From Kitasatospora acidiphila (lineage in GTDB: Bacteria; Actinomycetota; Actinomycetes; Streptomycetales; Streptomycetaceae): a stretch of 64,000 nucleotides of DNA. Below are positions 48,664 to 58,251 of the stretch, in pieces. A program made the position numbers and the translations under genes. The stretch's first letter is position 1, and each line of letters starts with the position of its first letter. Location of the stretch: the NCBI RefSeq assembly GCF_006636205.1, contig NZ_VIGB01000003.1:7752501-7816500 (forward strand), read 5' to 3'. Under the pieces are notes generated by a model, which was not told the origin of the DNA, made no database searches, and saw nothing but the letters and a program-made list of their open reading frames with translations.

Positions 48664-49116
48664 ATGGCAGAGACCCGGTGGCTGGACGAGCAGGAGATGG
48701 CGGCCTGGCGCGGCTTCGTGGCGGCGAGCAACCTGGTGGCGCGCCGGCTGGAGCAGCAGCTGAAGGACGAGGCCGGGCTGTCGCACCCGCAGTACGAGAT
48801 CCTGGTGCACCTGTCGGCCGCGCCCGAGCGCGCCATGCGGATGACCGAGCTGGCCGACCGTCTGATCACCTCCAAGAGCGGTCTGACCTACCAGGTCGCC
48901 CAGCTGGAGAAGGCGGGACTGGTCGGGCGGCGGTCCTGCGCGAGCGATGTGCGCGGAGTGTTCGCCTATCTCACCGACGAGGGGATGGCCCTGTTGCGCC
49001 AGGCGGCGCCCGGGCATGTTGCGGCGGTGCGGGAGGCGCTGATCGACGTGCTGGACCGGGAGCAGCTCGCGGTGCTGGCCGATGCGCTGGGCGAGGTGGC
49101 CAGTCGGCTGCGCTGA
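48664..49116 (+). CDS. MarR-family transcriptional regulator
   Basis: A 150-residue winged-helix regulator. The DNA-binding part is MRMTELADRLITSKSGLTYQ and VAQLEKAGLVGRRSCASDVR, with the wing VFAYLTDEGMALLRQA. N- and C-terminal helices provide the dimer interface. ATG 48664 follows a palindromic box in its own leader. The same box lies twice upstream of the VOC gene at 46761, so a small regulon of at least these two genes is likely. MarR proteins release DNA on binding phenolic or oxidising ligands, which suits a VOC dioxygenase target. Confidence 0.92.
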   Translation: MAETRWLDEQEMAAWRGFVAASNLVARRLEQQLKDEAGLSHPQYEILVHLSAAPERAMRMTELADRLITSKSGLTYQVAQLEKAGLVGRRSCASDVRGVFAYLTDEGMALLRQAAPGHVAAVREALIDVLDREQLAVLADALGEVASRLR

Positions 49117-49174
49117 GCCCGCCGCCTCGGAGGTGACTCTCCGTCAGTCCGGCTCCATCCGAGTGGCCTTGTCG

Positions 49175-49192
49175 CTCCACCCCAGGGTGGAG
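49175..49192. promoter_or_regulatory. Dyad upstream of the esterase gene (MerR-type spacer?)
   Basis: CTCCACCCCAGGGTGGAG is an inverted repeat of 8 bp with a 2-bp centre, about 113 bp before the esterase start. It resembles MerR-family operators, but no MerR gene is in the window. Confidence 0.45.
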
Positions 49193-49305
49193 ATCCACGG
49201 CTCCACCCGCCGGGTTGATTCCCCGGGCTCCCCGATCGCGCATGCTGGAGGCAGCTGAGGACCAGTCAGGTCCTCCGGTCAGCGGGTGCGAGAGGGGCGT
49301 GCGTC

Positions 49306-50955
49306 ATGGTCCGGACGGCCATCGGCAAGGCGACGGGAGCGGTGGCGGCCGCGCTCACACTGCTCGTGGGAGGCCTGCTCGGCGCGGCCGGCCCGGCCGC
49401 CGCCGACCCCGGCGGTGTTGCGAGCGTGGCCGGCGGGCGCGACTGCCTCGCCCGGACCGGGTTCGGGCGGGTGCAGGGCGTGGCCCAGGGCGCGGTCTGC
49501 GCCTACCTCGGCGTGCCGTACGCGGCGCCGCCCACCGGTGCCCGGCGGTTCCGCCCGCCTGCCCCGCCGCTGTCCTGGCAGGGCACCCTGGCGGCGACCA
49601 CGGCCAAGCCGGGGTGCCCGCAGGACCTGGCCGCCGGCCCCGGAGTCGGCACAGAGGACTGCCTGTACACCCAGATCTGGCAGCCGCGTACCGGCGGCAC
49701 GCACAGACCGGTCATGGTGTTCCTGCACGGCGGCGCGGACGAGTTCGGTGCCGCCAGCGAACCGGTCTTCGACGGCTCGGCGCTGGCCGCGCGCGGCGAT
49801 GCGGTCGTGGTCAGCGTCGACTACCGGCTCGGGCTGCTCGGCTGGACCGAACTCGGTGGCCTGGATCCGCGCTATGCCGGCTCCGGGAACAACGGGCTGC
49901 GCGACGAGATCGCGGCGCTCACCTGGGTGCAGGGGCATATCCGGGCGTTCGGCGGGGACCCGGGGCGGGTCACGGTCTTCGGGGAGTCGGAAGGCGCGAT
50001 CTCGATCTCCGCGCTGCTGGCCGGCGACCACCCAGAGCGGCTGTTCCAGCGCGCCATCCTGGAGAGCGGCCCGGGCTATCTCGTACACGACCACCAGTAC
50101 GCGCAGGACGCCGCCGCGCATGTGCTGGCCGCCGGGAACGTCACCAGCATCGCGCAACTGGACGCGATGAGCACCGCGCAACTGCTCCAGATCCAACAGA
50201 AGGCCCAGCAGGGGATCTCGGGAGCGGCCAGCGCGCTCTTCTTCGGTCCGTCGATCGACGGCACCCTGATTCCAGGGCCGGTGGTGGAGCGGATCGCGGC
50301 CGGCAGTGCCCGCCGGGTCGACCTGCTGCTCGGCACCAACGAGAACGAGACCGATTACTGGGCGCTCTTCGACCCCCGCGTGTTGGACCTGTCGCTGTCC
50401 GCCTACCGCACCTTCCCGAGAGTGCTGGCCGACCGGAAGCAGCAGATGTACCAGGTGTACGCGACCGACCGGCCGGACCTGCCGCCGGGCCGGGTGGTCA
50501 ACGCCATGCTCACCGACCAGGTCTTCCGCGTGCCCACGCTGCGGATGGCCGAGGCACAGGACCGCTGGCGGCCCACCCATGTCTACCAGTTCGACTGGCA
50601 CGTCCCCCATGTCGCGGGGCTGCCCGAGGCCCAGAACCTCGGCGCCATGCACACCGAGGAAGTGCCCTTCGTCCTCGGCAACCTGGACCTCGACGCCTAT
50701 CCGCGCGGTGCCGCGACGCTGGCCGCCGAGCGGCCGCAACTCACCGCGCTCTCGCAGGACATGATGGACGCCTGGTCCGGATTCGCCCGCACCGGTTCGC
50801 CGGGCTGGTCGAGCTACACCCCGGTGGAGCGGGCCACCAAGATCTGGGACGTGCCCGAGCGACTGCAGCTCGGGCCGCAGGACGACGAACGCGTGCTGTG
50901 GGACGACTACTCCTTCCCCGATTGGAACTTCGAGGCCTGGCAACCGCAGGGCTGA
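49306..50955 (+). CDS. Secreted type B carboxylesterase
   Basis: A 549-residue alpha/beta hydrolase. The first 35 residues are a signal peptide (ALTLLVGGLLGAAGPAAADP). Type B features are GVPYAAPPTGARRFRPP, the oxyanion hole region VMVFLHGGADEFG, the nucleophile in RVTVFGESEGAISISALLAG (GESEG) and late NLGAMHTEEVPFVLG with the catalytic His. GESEG replaces the usual GESAG, an unusual acidic residue beside the nucleophile. The enzyme would cleave esters outside the cell. It ends directly against the truncated end of a decayed AMP-ligase gene. A dyad upstream may regulate it. Confidence 0.92.
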   Translation: MVRTAIGKATGAVAAALTLLVGGLLGAAGPAAADPGGVASVAGGRDCLARTGFGRVQGVAQGAVCAYLGVPYAAPPTGARRFRPPAPPLSWQGTLAATTAKPGCPQDLAAGPGVGTEDCLYTQIWQPRTGGTHRPVMVFLHGGADEFGAASEPVFDGSALAARGDAVVVSVDYRLGLLGWTELGGLDPRYAGSGNNGLRDEIAALTWVQGHIRAFGGDPGRVTVFGESEGAISISALLAGDHPERLFQRAILESGPGYLVHDHQYAQDAAAHVLAAGNVTSIAQLDAMSTAQLLQIQQKAQQGISGAASALFFGPSIDGTLIPGPVVERIAAGSARRVDLLLGTNENETDYWALFDPRVLDLSLSAYRTFPRVLADRKQQMYQVYATDRPDLPPGRVVNAMLTDQVFRVPTLRMAEAQDRWRPTHVYQFDWHVPHVAGLPEAQNLGAMHTEEVPFVLGNLDLDAYPRGAATLAAERPQLTALSQDMMDAWSGFARTGSPGWSSYTPVERATKIWDVPERLQLGPQDDERVLWDDYSFPDWNFEAWQPQG

Positions 50956-50975
50956 GCAGGACCGGGCCCTCCCGC

Positions 50976-51991
50976 CGGTCGGGATCTTGAAGTCGGCGAG
51001 CCGGTTGCGCAGGAACGCCATCAGCTCCCGGGGCCGCACCGCCGCCTGGTCCCGCACCACGACGAAGGCGTGCAGTGCCTCGCCCCAACGCTCGTGCGGC
51101 TTGCCGATCACCGCCGAGTCGAGCACGGCCGGGTGGTCGGCGAGCGCGTTCTCGATCTCGGCCGGGTAGACGTTCTCGCCGGCCACGATGACGACGTCCT
51201 TGATCCGGTCGCGCAGGTACACGAAGCCGTCGGCGTCCAGATAGCCGGCGTCACCGGTGTGCAGCCAGCCGTCGACCAGGGTCTCGGCAGTGGCCTCGGG
51301 AGCCCGCCAGTACCCGAGCATCCGGCCGGGCGTGCGCAGGCAGATCTCGCCGCTCGCGCCGGTCGGCAGCTCCTGGCCCGCCCGGTCGACCACCTTGACC
51401 GCGAATCCGGGGTACGGCCGAAGAAGCTGCGGTGCGCAAGCACCACGCCCTTGGGCAGGCCGGTGGTGCCGCTGGTGTAGAGCTGCACCACCTCGTCGTC
51501 GGGTCCGGCATCCGAGGCCAGGTCGGCCGCGGACTCACCTTCGCGCCAGGCCAGGAAGCCGGCGCCCGGTCCGTCCGGGCCGTCCAACTCCACCACCGCG
51601 CGGGCGGCTGTTCGAGCGCAGCGGCGGCCTGGGAGGCGATCGGCCGGAAGTCGTCCTCGACGAACAGCAGGACGGCTGCGGAGTCCCGCAGGATGTGGCC
51701 GACCTCGGTGGCCGTCAGACGCCAGTTGACCGGGACCAGCACCGCGCCGCTCTTGGCGCAGGCGAACAGCAGGTCGTAGTAGTGCTCCGACTCCCGTCCG
51801 AGGTAGGCCACCCGGTCGCCGGGCCGGATCCGGGCGGTGAGCAGGGCCCGCGCCGTCCGATTGCTCGCCCGGTGCAGTTCTGCATGGCTGACCGTCCGCT
51901 CCTGGATGACCAACGCGCATGCATCGGGCCGGTGTTCGGCGTGGAACGCGGGAATGGCCGCCAGCGTGCCGAGTTCGGGGAAGTACCGCAT
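50976..51991 (-). pseudogene. Decayed AMP-dependent acyl ligase
   Basis: The gene begins well (MRYFPELGTLAAIPAFHAEH, GERVAYLGRE-like segment, ATP loop VVQLYTSGTTGLPKGVVLAH) but the frame changes near 51610. A block of about 150 residues between LAHRSFF and PYPGFAVKVVDRAG is missing at about 51420. The remaining part (CLRTPGRMLGYWRAPEATAE, KDVVIVAGENVYPAEIENAL) ends at LADFKIPTGG, without the catalytic-lysine tail, and meets the esterase gene. It cannot make a working enzyme. Such ligases load fatty or aryl acids onto carrier proteins; the carrier remnant lies just upstream. Confidence 0.8.
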
Positions 51992-52001
51992 GTGCCTTCT
52001 C

Positions 52002-52851
52002 TCAGTCCTGTCCGGCCTCGGCCGCGCTGCCCTGGTCCCAGTGCGCGGCGAGGTACTCGGCGACGCCGCGCACCGACGGCGACTCGAGAGCAGCTCCAGC
52101 CGCTCGAACTGCAGCAGCCCGGCCACTTCGGCCCGCACCAACTCGGTGATCTCCAGCAGCCGTTCGTCGGCCGGCAGGGACCGAAGAGCACTCAGATCGG
52201 TGTGCCGGACCGGTGCCGGGGCGGCCGTGGACACCCGCTGGTAGAGGCCCTCCCGCCCTGGGCGGCCGGCGGCCAGCAGGTCCCAGTCGCACCGTCCTAC
52301 GATGGCCGTCGGTTCCGCACCGCCGAGCAGGGTCAGCAGCGCGGCACCGCCCTCGGCCGGGGTGAGCGGACTGACGCCGCCGCGCTCCAGGGCGACCAGT
52401 CGGTCCGTGCTCAGCGCGGCCGCCATGCCGACCTCGGCCCAGGGGCCCAGTCGACGGCGAGACCCGGCAGCCCGGCGTCCACCCGCCGGACCATGAGCTC
52501 GTCCAGGAAGGCGTTGCCCGCCGCGTAGTTGGCCTGACCGACCGGACCGATCACCGCCGAGAGCGAGGAGAAGCCCACGAAGAACCGCAACTCGGGGAAA
52601 CCCGCCAGGGCTTGGTCCAGCAGGAGGGTGCCGTAGACCTTCGACTCGAACACCGAGTCCAGGTGCTCCCAGGTCATCCCGCTGATCGGCACATCGGCGA
52701 GGGCGCCGGCCGCGTGGACCAGGCCGCCGAGCGGCCGTCCGCTCTCCCGTACCGCCGCCATGATCCGCGCCACGCCGTCCGCGGTGCCGACGTCCGCCTG
52801 AACGGTCGCGACGGTCGCACCGAGCGCGCGCAGTGTTCGCACGGCTGTCAT
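52002..52851 (-). pseudogene. Decayed polyketide synthase fragment (ketoreductase and carrier protein)
   Basis: Recognisable parts are the second half of a ketoreductase (GGLVHAAGALADVPI, VGFSSLSAVIGPVGQANYAA with catalytic Ser and Tyr, GNAFLDELMVRRVDAGLPG) and edges of an acyl carrier protein (LVRAEVAGLLQFERLEL and PSVRGVAEYLAAHW). The carrier's phosphopantetheine-Ser region is deleted, and the ketosynthase, acyltransferase and first half of the ketoreductase are absent. One frame change, near 52445, is again at a G run (VDWGPWAEVGMAAA after adding one base). The downstream ligase starts 11 bp after the carrier's stop. It is the relic of a biosynthetic cluster. Confidence 0.8.
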
Positions 52852-53005
52852 GCGGCCATGGCACCGGAACCCCCCCCGCTGAGCCGGATGGGCTCGCGCC
52901 ATCGGGTGAGCTGACGGACTGTCGGCACGCTGCGGCGAGCGGGCCGGTTGACGATCGGCGCAAGGCTGAGCCCGCCCCCTCCTAGCGGCCGGCCGGGAGG
53001 TTGTC

Positions 53006-54823
53006 ATGCGGATCCTGCTCGTCGCGTCGGCGTTCAACAGTCTCACCCAGCGCACCTTCGCGGAACTCGCCGACCGGGGACACTGGTTGGAGGTCGCGGT
53101 ACTGGCCGGCGACCCGGCCCGGCGTGATCGCACACTGCGTGCCGCCGTGGCGCGCCATCGGCCCGAGCTGGTCGTCGCACCGATGCTGAAGAGCGCCCTC
53201 CCGGCGGACGTCTGGTCCGAGCACACCTGTCTGATCGTGCACCCGGGGCCGCCGGGCGACCGCGGGCCGTCGTCGCTGGACTGGGTGATCGAGGAAGGCG
53301 CGCCGGAGTGGGGCGTGACGGTCCTGCAGGCCAACGCCGAGATGGACGCCGGCGCCGTCTGGTCCTCGGTGTCCTGCCCGGTGCCGCCGGTCGGCAAGAG
53401 CGACCTCTACCGCAACGAGGTGTCGGACGCCGCGCTGCGCGCCCTGCTGCTCGCCGTCGACCGCCATGCCGCAGGCGACTGGGAGCCGCACCGGCAGCGT
53501 GCCGAAGCGGCCGTGATCAGGCCGTACTTCGAGCAGGCGCGCCGCCGGATCGACTGGCAGCACGACCCGACCGAGGCGGTGCTGCGCAAGCTGCGCGCCG
53601 CCGCCTCCCAGCCGGGTGTGCTGGACCAACTCCTGGGCCGTGAATGGTACTTGCACGGCGGTCACCCGGAGGCGGAACTACGGGGCACACCAGGGGAGTT
53701 GCTGGCCACCCGGGCGGGCGCGGTGTGCCGGGCGACCAGTGACGGCGCGGTCTGGATCCCGGAGCTGCGAGCCCGGCGGCAGCCGGGGGAGCCGCCCCCG
53801 GTCAAGCTGCCCGCCGCCGTGGCGCTCGCCGACCGGATCGCCGAGCTGCCGACCTCCCCGGTGCCGCCGGACGCCCCCGACGGGCGCTGGCGCGACATCC
53901 GCTACCGCGAGCACGGCCCGGTCGGGGTGCTCTCCTTCACCTTCCCCGGCGGCGCGATGAGCACCGACCAGTGCCGCCGCCTGCTGGCCGCCTACCGGCA
54001 GGCGTGCGCCCGGCCGACCACGGTGCTGGTGCTGGGCGGCGACCGGGACTTCTTCTCCAACGGCATCCACCTGGGAGTGATCGAGGCCGCCGCCGACCCG
54101 GCCCAGGAGTCCTGGGACAACCTCAACGCCATGGACGACCTGGTGGAGGCCGTGCTGACCACCACCGACCGGCTGGTGGTGGCGGCGCTGGGCGGCAACG
54201 CGGCGGCCGGCGGGGTGATGCTGGCGCTGGCGGCCGATCAGGTGTGGTGCCGCGACGGCGTGGTGCTCAACGCGCACTACCGGTTGATGGGTCTGTACGG
54301 CTCCGAGTACTGGACGTATCTGCTGCCGCGCCGGGTGGGTGCCACCACGGCGACCCGGCTGGTCGACCGGGCGCTGCCGGTCAGTGCCGCCGCCGCGCAG
54401 CGGCTCGGGCTGGCGGACGAGCTGGTGCCGTGCACGCCGCAGGACTTCGCCGCCGCGGTGGTGGACCGGGCGGTGCGGCTCGCCACGACCGGCTCGGTGG
54501 TCACCGCCCGGATCGCCGCGAAGAAGGCGGTCCGCGAGGCCGACGAGGCGGTGCGCCCGCTGGCCGCCTACCGCGCGGCGGAGCTGGAGCGGATGCACCG
54601 GATCTTCTTCGACCCGGCCGCGCCCTACCACCGGCTCCGCCGGGCCTTCGTCCGAAAGGAACCGCAGACCGGAGCAGCGACCGGACCGCGAATCTCGTCA
54701 CCATCGGTAGCCGGCGTCACCGGATTGGCTGCGCTCGGTGACGCTTCGGAGCCTGATAGGCCGGAGGCTGGTGAGGACACCCGCTCACTCGTCTCCCACC
54801 TCCCCGAGGAGGCCACCCCATGA
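53006..54823 (+). CDS. hypX: Hydrogenase maturation protein HypX
   Basis: A 605-residue two-domain protein. Residues 1-260 resemble a formyltransferase, with the characteristic VHPGPPGDRGPSSLDWVI. Residues about 300-540 resemble an enoyl-CoA hydratase/isomerase (VLGGDRDFFSNGIHLGVI, AALGGNAAAGGVMLALAADQ, YGSEYWTYLLPRRVG). In aerobic bacteria HypX makes the active-site CO ligand of [NiFe] hydrogenases from formyl-tetrahydrofolate through formyl-CoA. ATG 53006 has GGGAGG upstream. It leads a tightly coupled operon: its stop overlaps the small-subunit ATG. A long C-terminal tail of about 45 residues is not conserved in the known fold. Confidence 0.92.
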   Translation: MRILLVASAFNSLTQRTFAELADRGHWLEVAVLAGDPARRDRTLRAAVARHRPELVVAPMLKSALPADVWSEHTCLIVHPGPPGDRGPSSLDWVIEEGAPEWGVTVLQANAEMDAGAVWSSVSCPVPPVGKSDLYRNEVSDAALRALLLAVDRHAAGDWEPHRQRAEAAVIRPYFEQARRRIDWQHDPTEAVLRKLRAAASQPGVLDQLLGREWYLHGGHPEAELRGTPGELLATRAGAVCRATSDGAVWIPELRARRQPGEPPPVKLPAAVALADRIAELPTSPVPPDAPDGRWRDIRYREHGPVGVLSFTFPGGAMSTDQCRRLLAAYRQACARPTTVLVLGGDRDFFSNGIHLGVIEAAADPAQESWDNLNAMDDLVEAVLTTTDRLVVAALGGNAAAGGVMLALAADQVWCRDGVVLNAHYRLMGLYGSEYWTYLLPRRVGATTATRLVDRALPVSAAAAQRLGLADELVPCTPQDFAAAVVDRAVRLATTGSVVTARIAAKKAVREADEAVRPLAAYRAAELERMHRIFFDPAAPYHRLRRAFVRKEPQTGAATGPRISSPSVAGVTGLAALGDASEPDRPEAGEDTRSLVSHLPEEATP

Positions 54824-55881
54824 CCGACACGACCACGGCGCCGACCGCCACCGAGGAGCCGGTGATCCACGTCCTCTGGATCAACGCCGGCCTGAGCTGT
54901 GACGGCGACTCCGTCGCACTGACCGCGGCCACTCAGCCGACCATCGAGGAGATCGCACTCAGCGCGCTGCCGGGCCTGCCGAAGATTGCGGTGCACTGGC
55001 CGCTGATCGACTACGAGTGCGGTCCGGTACAGGGAGCCGACACCTTCATCGAATGGTTCTTCAAGGGCGAACGCGGCGAGATCGATCCGTTCGTCCTGGT
55101 GGTCGAGGGGTCGATCCCCAATGAGTCGATCAAGAAGGAGGGCTACTGGTGCGGGTTCGGCGACGACCCCGCCACCGGCCAGCCGATCACCACCAGCGAG
55201 TGGCTGGACCGGCTGGCGCCCAAGGCCCTGGCCGTGGTGGCGATCGGCACCTGCGCCACCTACGGCGGCATCCACGCGATGTCGGGCAACCCGACCGGTG
55301 CCATGGGCGTGCCCGACTACCTGGGCTGGGACTGGAAGTCCAAGGCGGGCATCCCGATCGTCAACGTGCCCGGCTGCCCGATCAAGCCCGACAACTTCGC
55401 CGAGACCCTGGTCTACCTGCTGCACCAGGCCGCCGGGTCGGCCCCGATGATCCCGCTGGACGAACAGCTGCGCCCCGCTTGGCTGTTCGGCGCGACCGTG
55501 CACGAGGGCTGCGACCGGGCCGGCTACTACGAGCAGGGCCAGTTCGCCGACGCCTACGACTCGCCGCAGTGCCTGGTGCGGCTGGGCTGCTGGGGCCCGG
55601 TGGTGAAGTGCAACGTCCCCAAGCGCGGCTGGATGGACGGCCTCGGCGGCTGCCCCAACGTCGGCGGCATCTGCATCGGCTGCACGATGCCCGGGTTCCC
55701 CGACAAGTTCATGCCGTTCATGGACCAGCCGCCCGGTGCGACGGTCTCCACCAACGCCAGTGGCATCTACGGCGTACTGATCCGCAGGCTGCGGTCGATC
55801 ACCGTCGACACGCTGGACAAGGAGCCCAGGTGGCGCCACACCGGCCAGAAGCTGACCACCGGTTACCGCAAGCCCTGGTGA
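54820..55881 (+). CDS. hhyS: [NiFe] hydrogenase small subunit, group 1h
   Basis: A 353-residue electron-transfer subunit. It lacks a Tat signal, as expected for the actinobacterial high-affinity type. The proximal-cluster site begins LWINAGLSCDGDSVALT, where Asp replaces the usual second Cys, a hallmark of this group. Further ligands lie in AIGTCATYGGI, VPGCPIKPDN, FGATVHEGCDRAGYY, CLVRLGCWGPVVKCNV and GGICIGCTMPGFPDKFMP. Three iron-sulfur clusters carry electrons from the large-subunit NiFe site. Group 1h enzymes scavenge atmospheric H2 and support survival. The gene is translationally coupled to hypX. The symbol follows the hhySL naming; hydA/hydB names are also used. Confidence 0.95.
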   Translation: MTDTTTAPTATEEPVIHVLWINAGLSCDGDSVALTAATQPTIEEIALSALPGLPKIAVHWPLIDYECGPVQGADTFIEWFFKGERGEIDPFVLVVEGSIPNESIKKEGYWCGFGDDPATGQPITTSEWLDRLAPKALAVVAIGTCATYGGIHAMSGNPTGAMGVPDYLGWDWKSKAGIPIVNVPGCPIKPDNFAETLVYLLHQAAGSAPMIPLDEQLRPAWLFGATVHEGCDRAGYYEQGQFADAYDSPQCLVRLGCWGPVVKCNVPKRGWMDGLGGCPNVGGICIGCTMPGFPDKFMPFMDQPPGATVSTNASGIYGVLIRRLRSITVDTLDKEPRWRHTGQKLTTGYRKPW

Positions 55882-55966
55882 GTACCCCCGCGTAGCACCG
55901 GCGCGGGGCGGCCGGCCCGCCCCGCGCTGTTCCCCGACCGACTTGATGAAGGGCACGGCAGACACG

Positions 55967-57751
55967 ATGGCACCGACGACGAAGGCGGCCGGCGACGGCA
56001 GCGGCTTGGTGGAGATGTCCTGGGATCCGATCACCCGGATCGTGGGCAGCCTCGGCATCCACACGAAGATCGACTTCAAGCAGAAGCGGGTCGCCGAGTG
56101 CTACAGCACCTCGTCGGTCTTCCGGGGGTACAGCGTCTTCATGCGCGGCAAGGACCCGCGCGACGCGCACTTCATCACCAGTCGGATCTGCGGCATCTGC
56201 GGCGACAACCACGCCACCTGCTCGGTGTACGCGCAGAACATGGCGTACGGGGTGAAGCCGCCGCACCTCGGCGAGTGGCTGATCAACCTCGGCGAGTCGG
56301 CCGAGTACATGTTCGACCACAACATCTTCCAGGAGAACCTGGTCGGGGTGGACTACTGCGAACGGATGGTCAAGGAGACCAACCCCGGGGTCCTCGAACT
56401 CGCCGAGCGCACCCCGGCCCCGCACGCCGGCGACCACGGCTACAAGACCATCGCCGACATCATGCGCTCGCTCAACCCGCTGGAGGGCGAGTTCTACCGG
56501 GAGGCGCTCCAGGTCAGCCGCTACACCCGGGAGATGTTCTGCCTGATGGAGGGCCGCCATGTGCACCCCTCCACGCTCTACCCGGGCGGCACCGGCACCA
56601 TCGCCTCGGTGCAGCTCTTCACCGACTACCTGAGCCGCCTGATGCGCTACGTCGAGTTCATGAAGCGGGTGGTGCCGCTCCACGACGACCTGTTCGACTT
56701 CTTCTACCAGGCGCTGCCCGGCTACGAGGAGGTCGGCCGCCGGCGGGTGCTGCTCGGCTGCTGGGGCGCCCTCAACGACCCCGAGTACTGCGACTTCACC
56801 TACCGCAACATGACCGACTGGGGCCGGCGGATGTTCGTCACCCCCGGCGTGGTGGTGGACGGCAAGCTGGTCACCAACGACCTCACCCAGATCAACCTGG
56901 GCATCCGGATCCTGCTCGGCAGCTCCTACTACCAGGACTGGGAGGGCAAGGAGCAGTTCGTCACCCACGACCCGCTCGGCAACCCGGTCGACCCGCGCCA
57001 CCCGTGGAACCAGCACACCATCCCGGCACCGCAGAAGCGGAACTTCGACGACAAGTACAGCTGGGTGATGTCGCCGCGCTGGTTCGACGGCAAGGACTAC
57101 CTGCCGCTGGACACCGGCGGCGGCCCGATCGCCCGGCTCTGGTCGACCGCGCTCTCCGGCCTGGTGGACATCGGCTACATCAAGGCGACCGGTCACAGCG
57201 TGGTCATCAACCTGCCCAAGACGCTCACCAAGCCGGAGACCACCTTCGAGTGGAAGATCCCGCAGTGGAGCAACGCGCTGGAGCGCAACCGGGCCCGCAC
57301 CTACTTCCAGGCCTACGCGGCCGCCGCCGCACTGCACTTCGCCGAGAAGGGCCTCGCCGAGGTGCGGGCCGGGCGCACCCGGACCTGGGAGAAGTTCGAG
57401 GTCCCCGACGAGGGCCTGGGCGTCGGCTTCACCGAGGCGGTCCGCGGCGTGCTCTCGCACCACCTGGTGATCCGCGACGGCAAGATCGCCAACTACCACC
57501 CGTACCCGCCGACCCCGTGGAACGCCAGCACCCGCGACACCTTCGGCACCCCGGGCCCGTACGAGGACGCCGTGCAGAACACCCCGATCTTCGAGGAGAA
57601 CACCCCGGAGAACTTCAAGGGCATCGACATCATGCGGGCCGTGCGCAGCTTCGACCCCTGCCTGCCCTGCGGCGTCCACATGTACCTGGGTCAGGGCCGC
57701 AGCGTGCAGACCATGCACGTGCCCACCGGCCTGAGCGGACTGGGCGGATGA
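55967..57751 (+). CDS. hhyL: [NiFe] hydrogenase large subunit, group 1h
   Basis: A 594-residue catalytic subunit holding the NiFe(CN)2CO centre. The L1 motif is ITSRICGICGDNHATCSV near residue 75 and the L2 motif DPCLPCGVHMYLGQGRS near the C-terminus, supplying the four nickel-ligand Cys. The 25 residues after the His would be removed by the maturation protease encoded downstream. Start ATG 55967 (MAPTTKAAG) is chosen by similarity; ATG 55946 or TTG 55943 would add a few residues, and the ribosome site is weak. It is separated from the small subunit by 85 bp and overlaps the next gene by 4 bp. Confidence 0.95.
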   Translation: MAPTTKAAGDGSGLVEMSWDPITRIVGSLGIHTKIDFKQKRVAECYSTSSVFRGYSVFMRGKDPRDAHFITSRICGICGDNHATCSVYAQNMAYGVKPPHLGEWLINLGESAEYMFDHNIFQENLVGVDYCERMVKETNPGVLELAERTPAPHAGDHGYKTIADIMRSLNPLEGEFYREALQVSRYTREMFCLMEGRHVHPSTLYPGGTGTIASVQLFTDYLSRLMRYVEFMKRVVPLHDDLFDFFYQALPGYEEVGRRRVLLGCWGALNDPEYCDFTYRNMTDWGRRMFVTPGVVVDGKLVTNDLTQINLGIRILLGSSYYQDWEGKEQFVTHDPLGNPVDPRHPWNQHTIPAPQKRNFDDKYSWVMSPRWFDGKDYLPLDTGGGPIARLWSTALSGLVDIGYIKATGHSVVINLPKTLTKPETTFEWKIPQWSNALERNRARTYFQAYAAAAALHFAEKGLAEVRAGRTRTWEKFEVPDEGLGVGFTEAVRGVLSHHLVIRDGKIANYHPYPPTPWNASTRDTFGTPGPYEDAVQNTPIFEENTPENFKGIDIMRAVRSFDPCLPCGVHMYLGQGRSVQTMHVPTGLSGLGG

Positions 57752-58251
57752 GCGCCCCCGTGCAGTCCGGGACGGACCCGGCGCGGACCGCGCGGCGGAT
57801 CGAGGAACTGCTGGACCGGCTGTCCGGTGACCTGGAGGCGTCGGCGGCCGGCGAGCAACTGGTGGGCGCCCTCATGGAGTTCTACGGCGCGGGCCTGGCC
57901 AGGATCGTCGAACTGGTCGGCGCCGCCACGGTGAGCCGCACCCTGCTGGACGACGAGCTGGTGGCCCACCTGCTCGCCCTGCACGACCTGCACCCGGAGG
58001 AGCCGGCCGCCCGGATCGCCCGGGCGCTGGCCGGCCAGCCGGTCGAGGTGCTGGGATTCGACGAGGGCACCCTGCGGATCCGGGCCAGTGGCGGCGGGAG
58101 TTGCGGCTGCCCCAGCACCGCGGCCGCCACCCGTGAGGCGGTGGTGGCCGCGCTGGCCGGCCTGGCACCGGAGGTCACGGCGGTGGAGCTGGCCGCCGAG
58201 CCGCCGGCGCTGCTGCAGATCGGCACCCGCCCGCCGGGCAGCGGCTCATGA
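57748..58251 (+). CDS. NifU-like domain protein of the hydrogenase operon
   Basis: A 167-residue protein. The C-terminal part (about residues 85-150) has the NifU/NfuA-type layout: EVLGFDEGTLRIRASGGGSC, then GCPSTAAATREAVVAALAGL with the Cys-x-Cys pair, and a last strand VTAVEL. In this operon type the protein is thought to deliver or assemble Fe-S clusters for the small subunit. The N-terminal half is helical. It overlaps the large-subunit gene as ATGA and the next gene by 4 bp. The precise role is inferred from operon conservation. Confidence 0.85.
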   Translation: MSAPVQSGTDPARTARRIEELLDRLSGDLEASAAGEQLVGALMEFYGAGLARIVELVGAATVSRTLLDDELVAHLLALHDLHPEEPAARIARALAGQPVEVLGFDEGTLRIRASGGGSCGCPSTAAATREAVVAALAGLAPEVTAVELAAEPPALLQIGTRPPGSGS

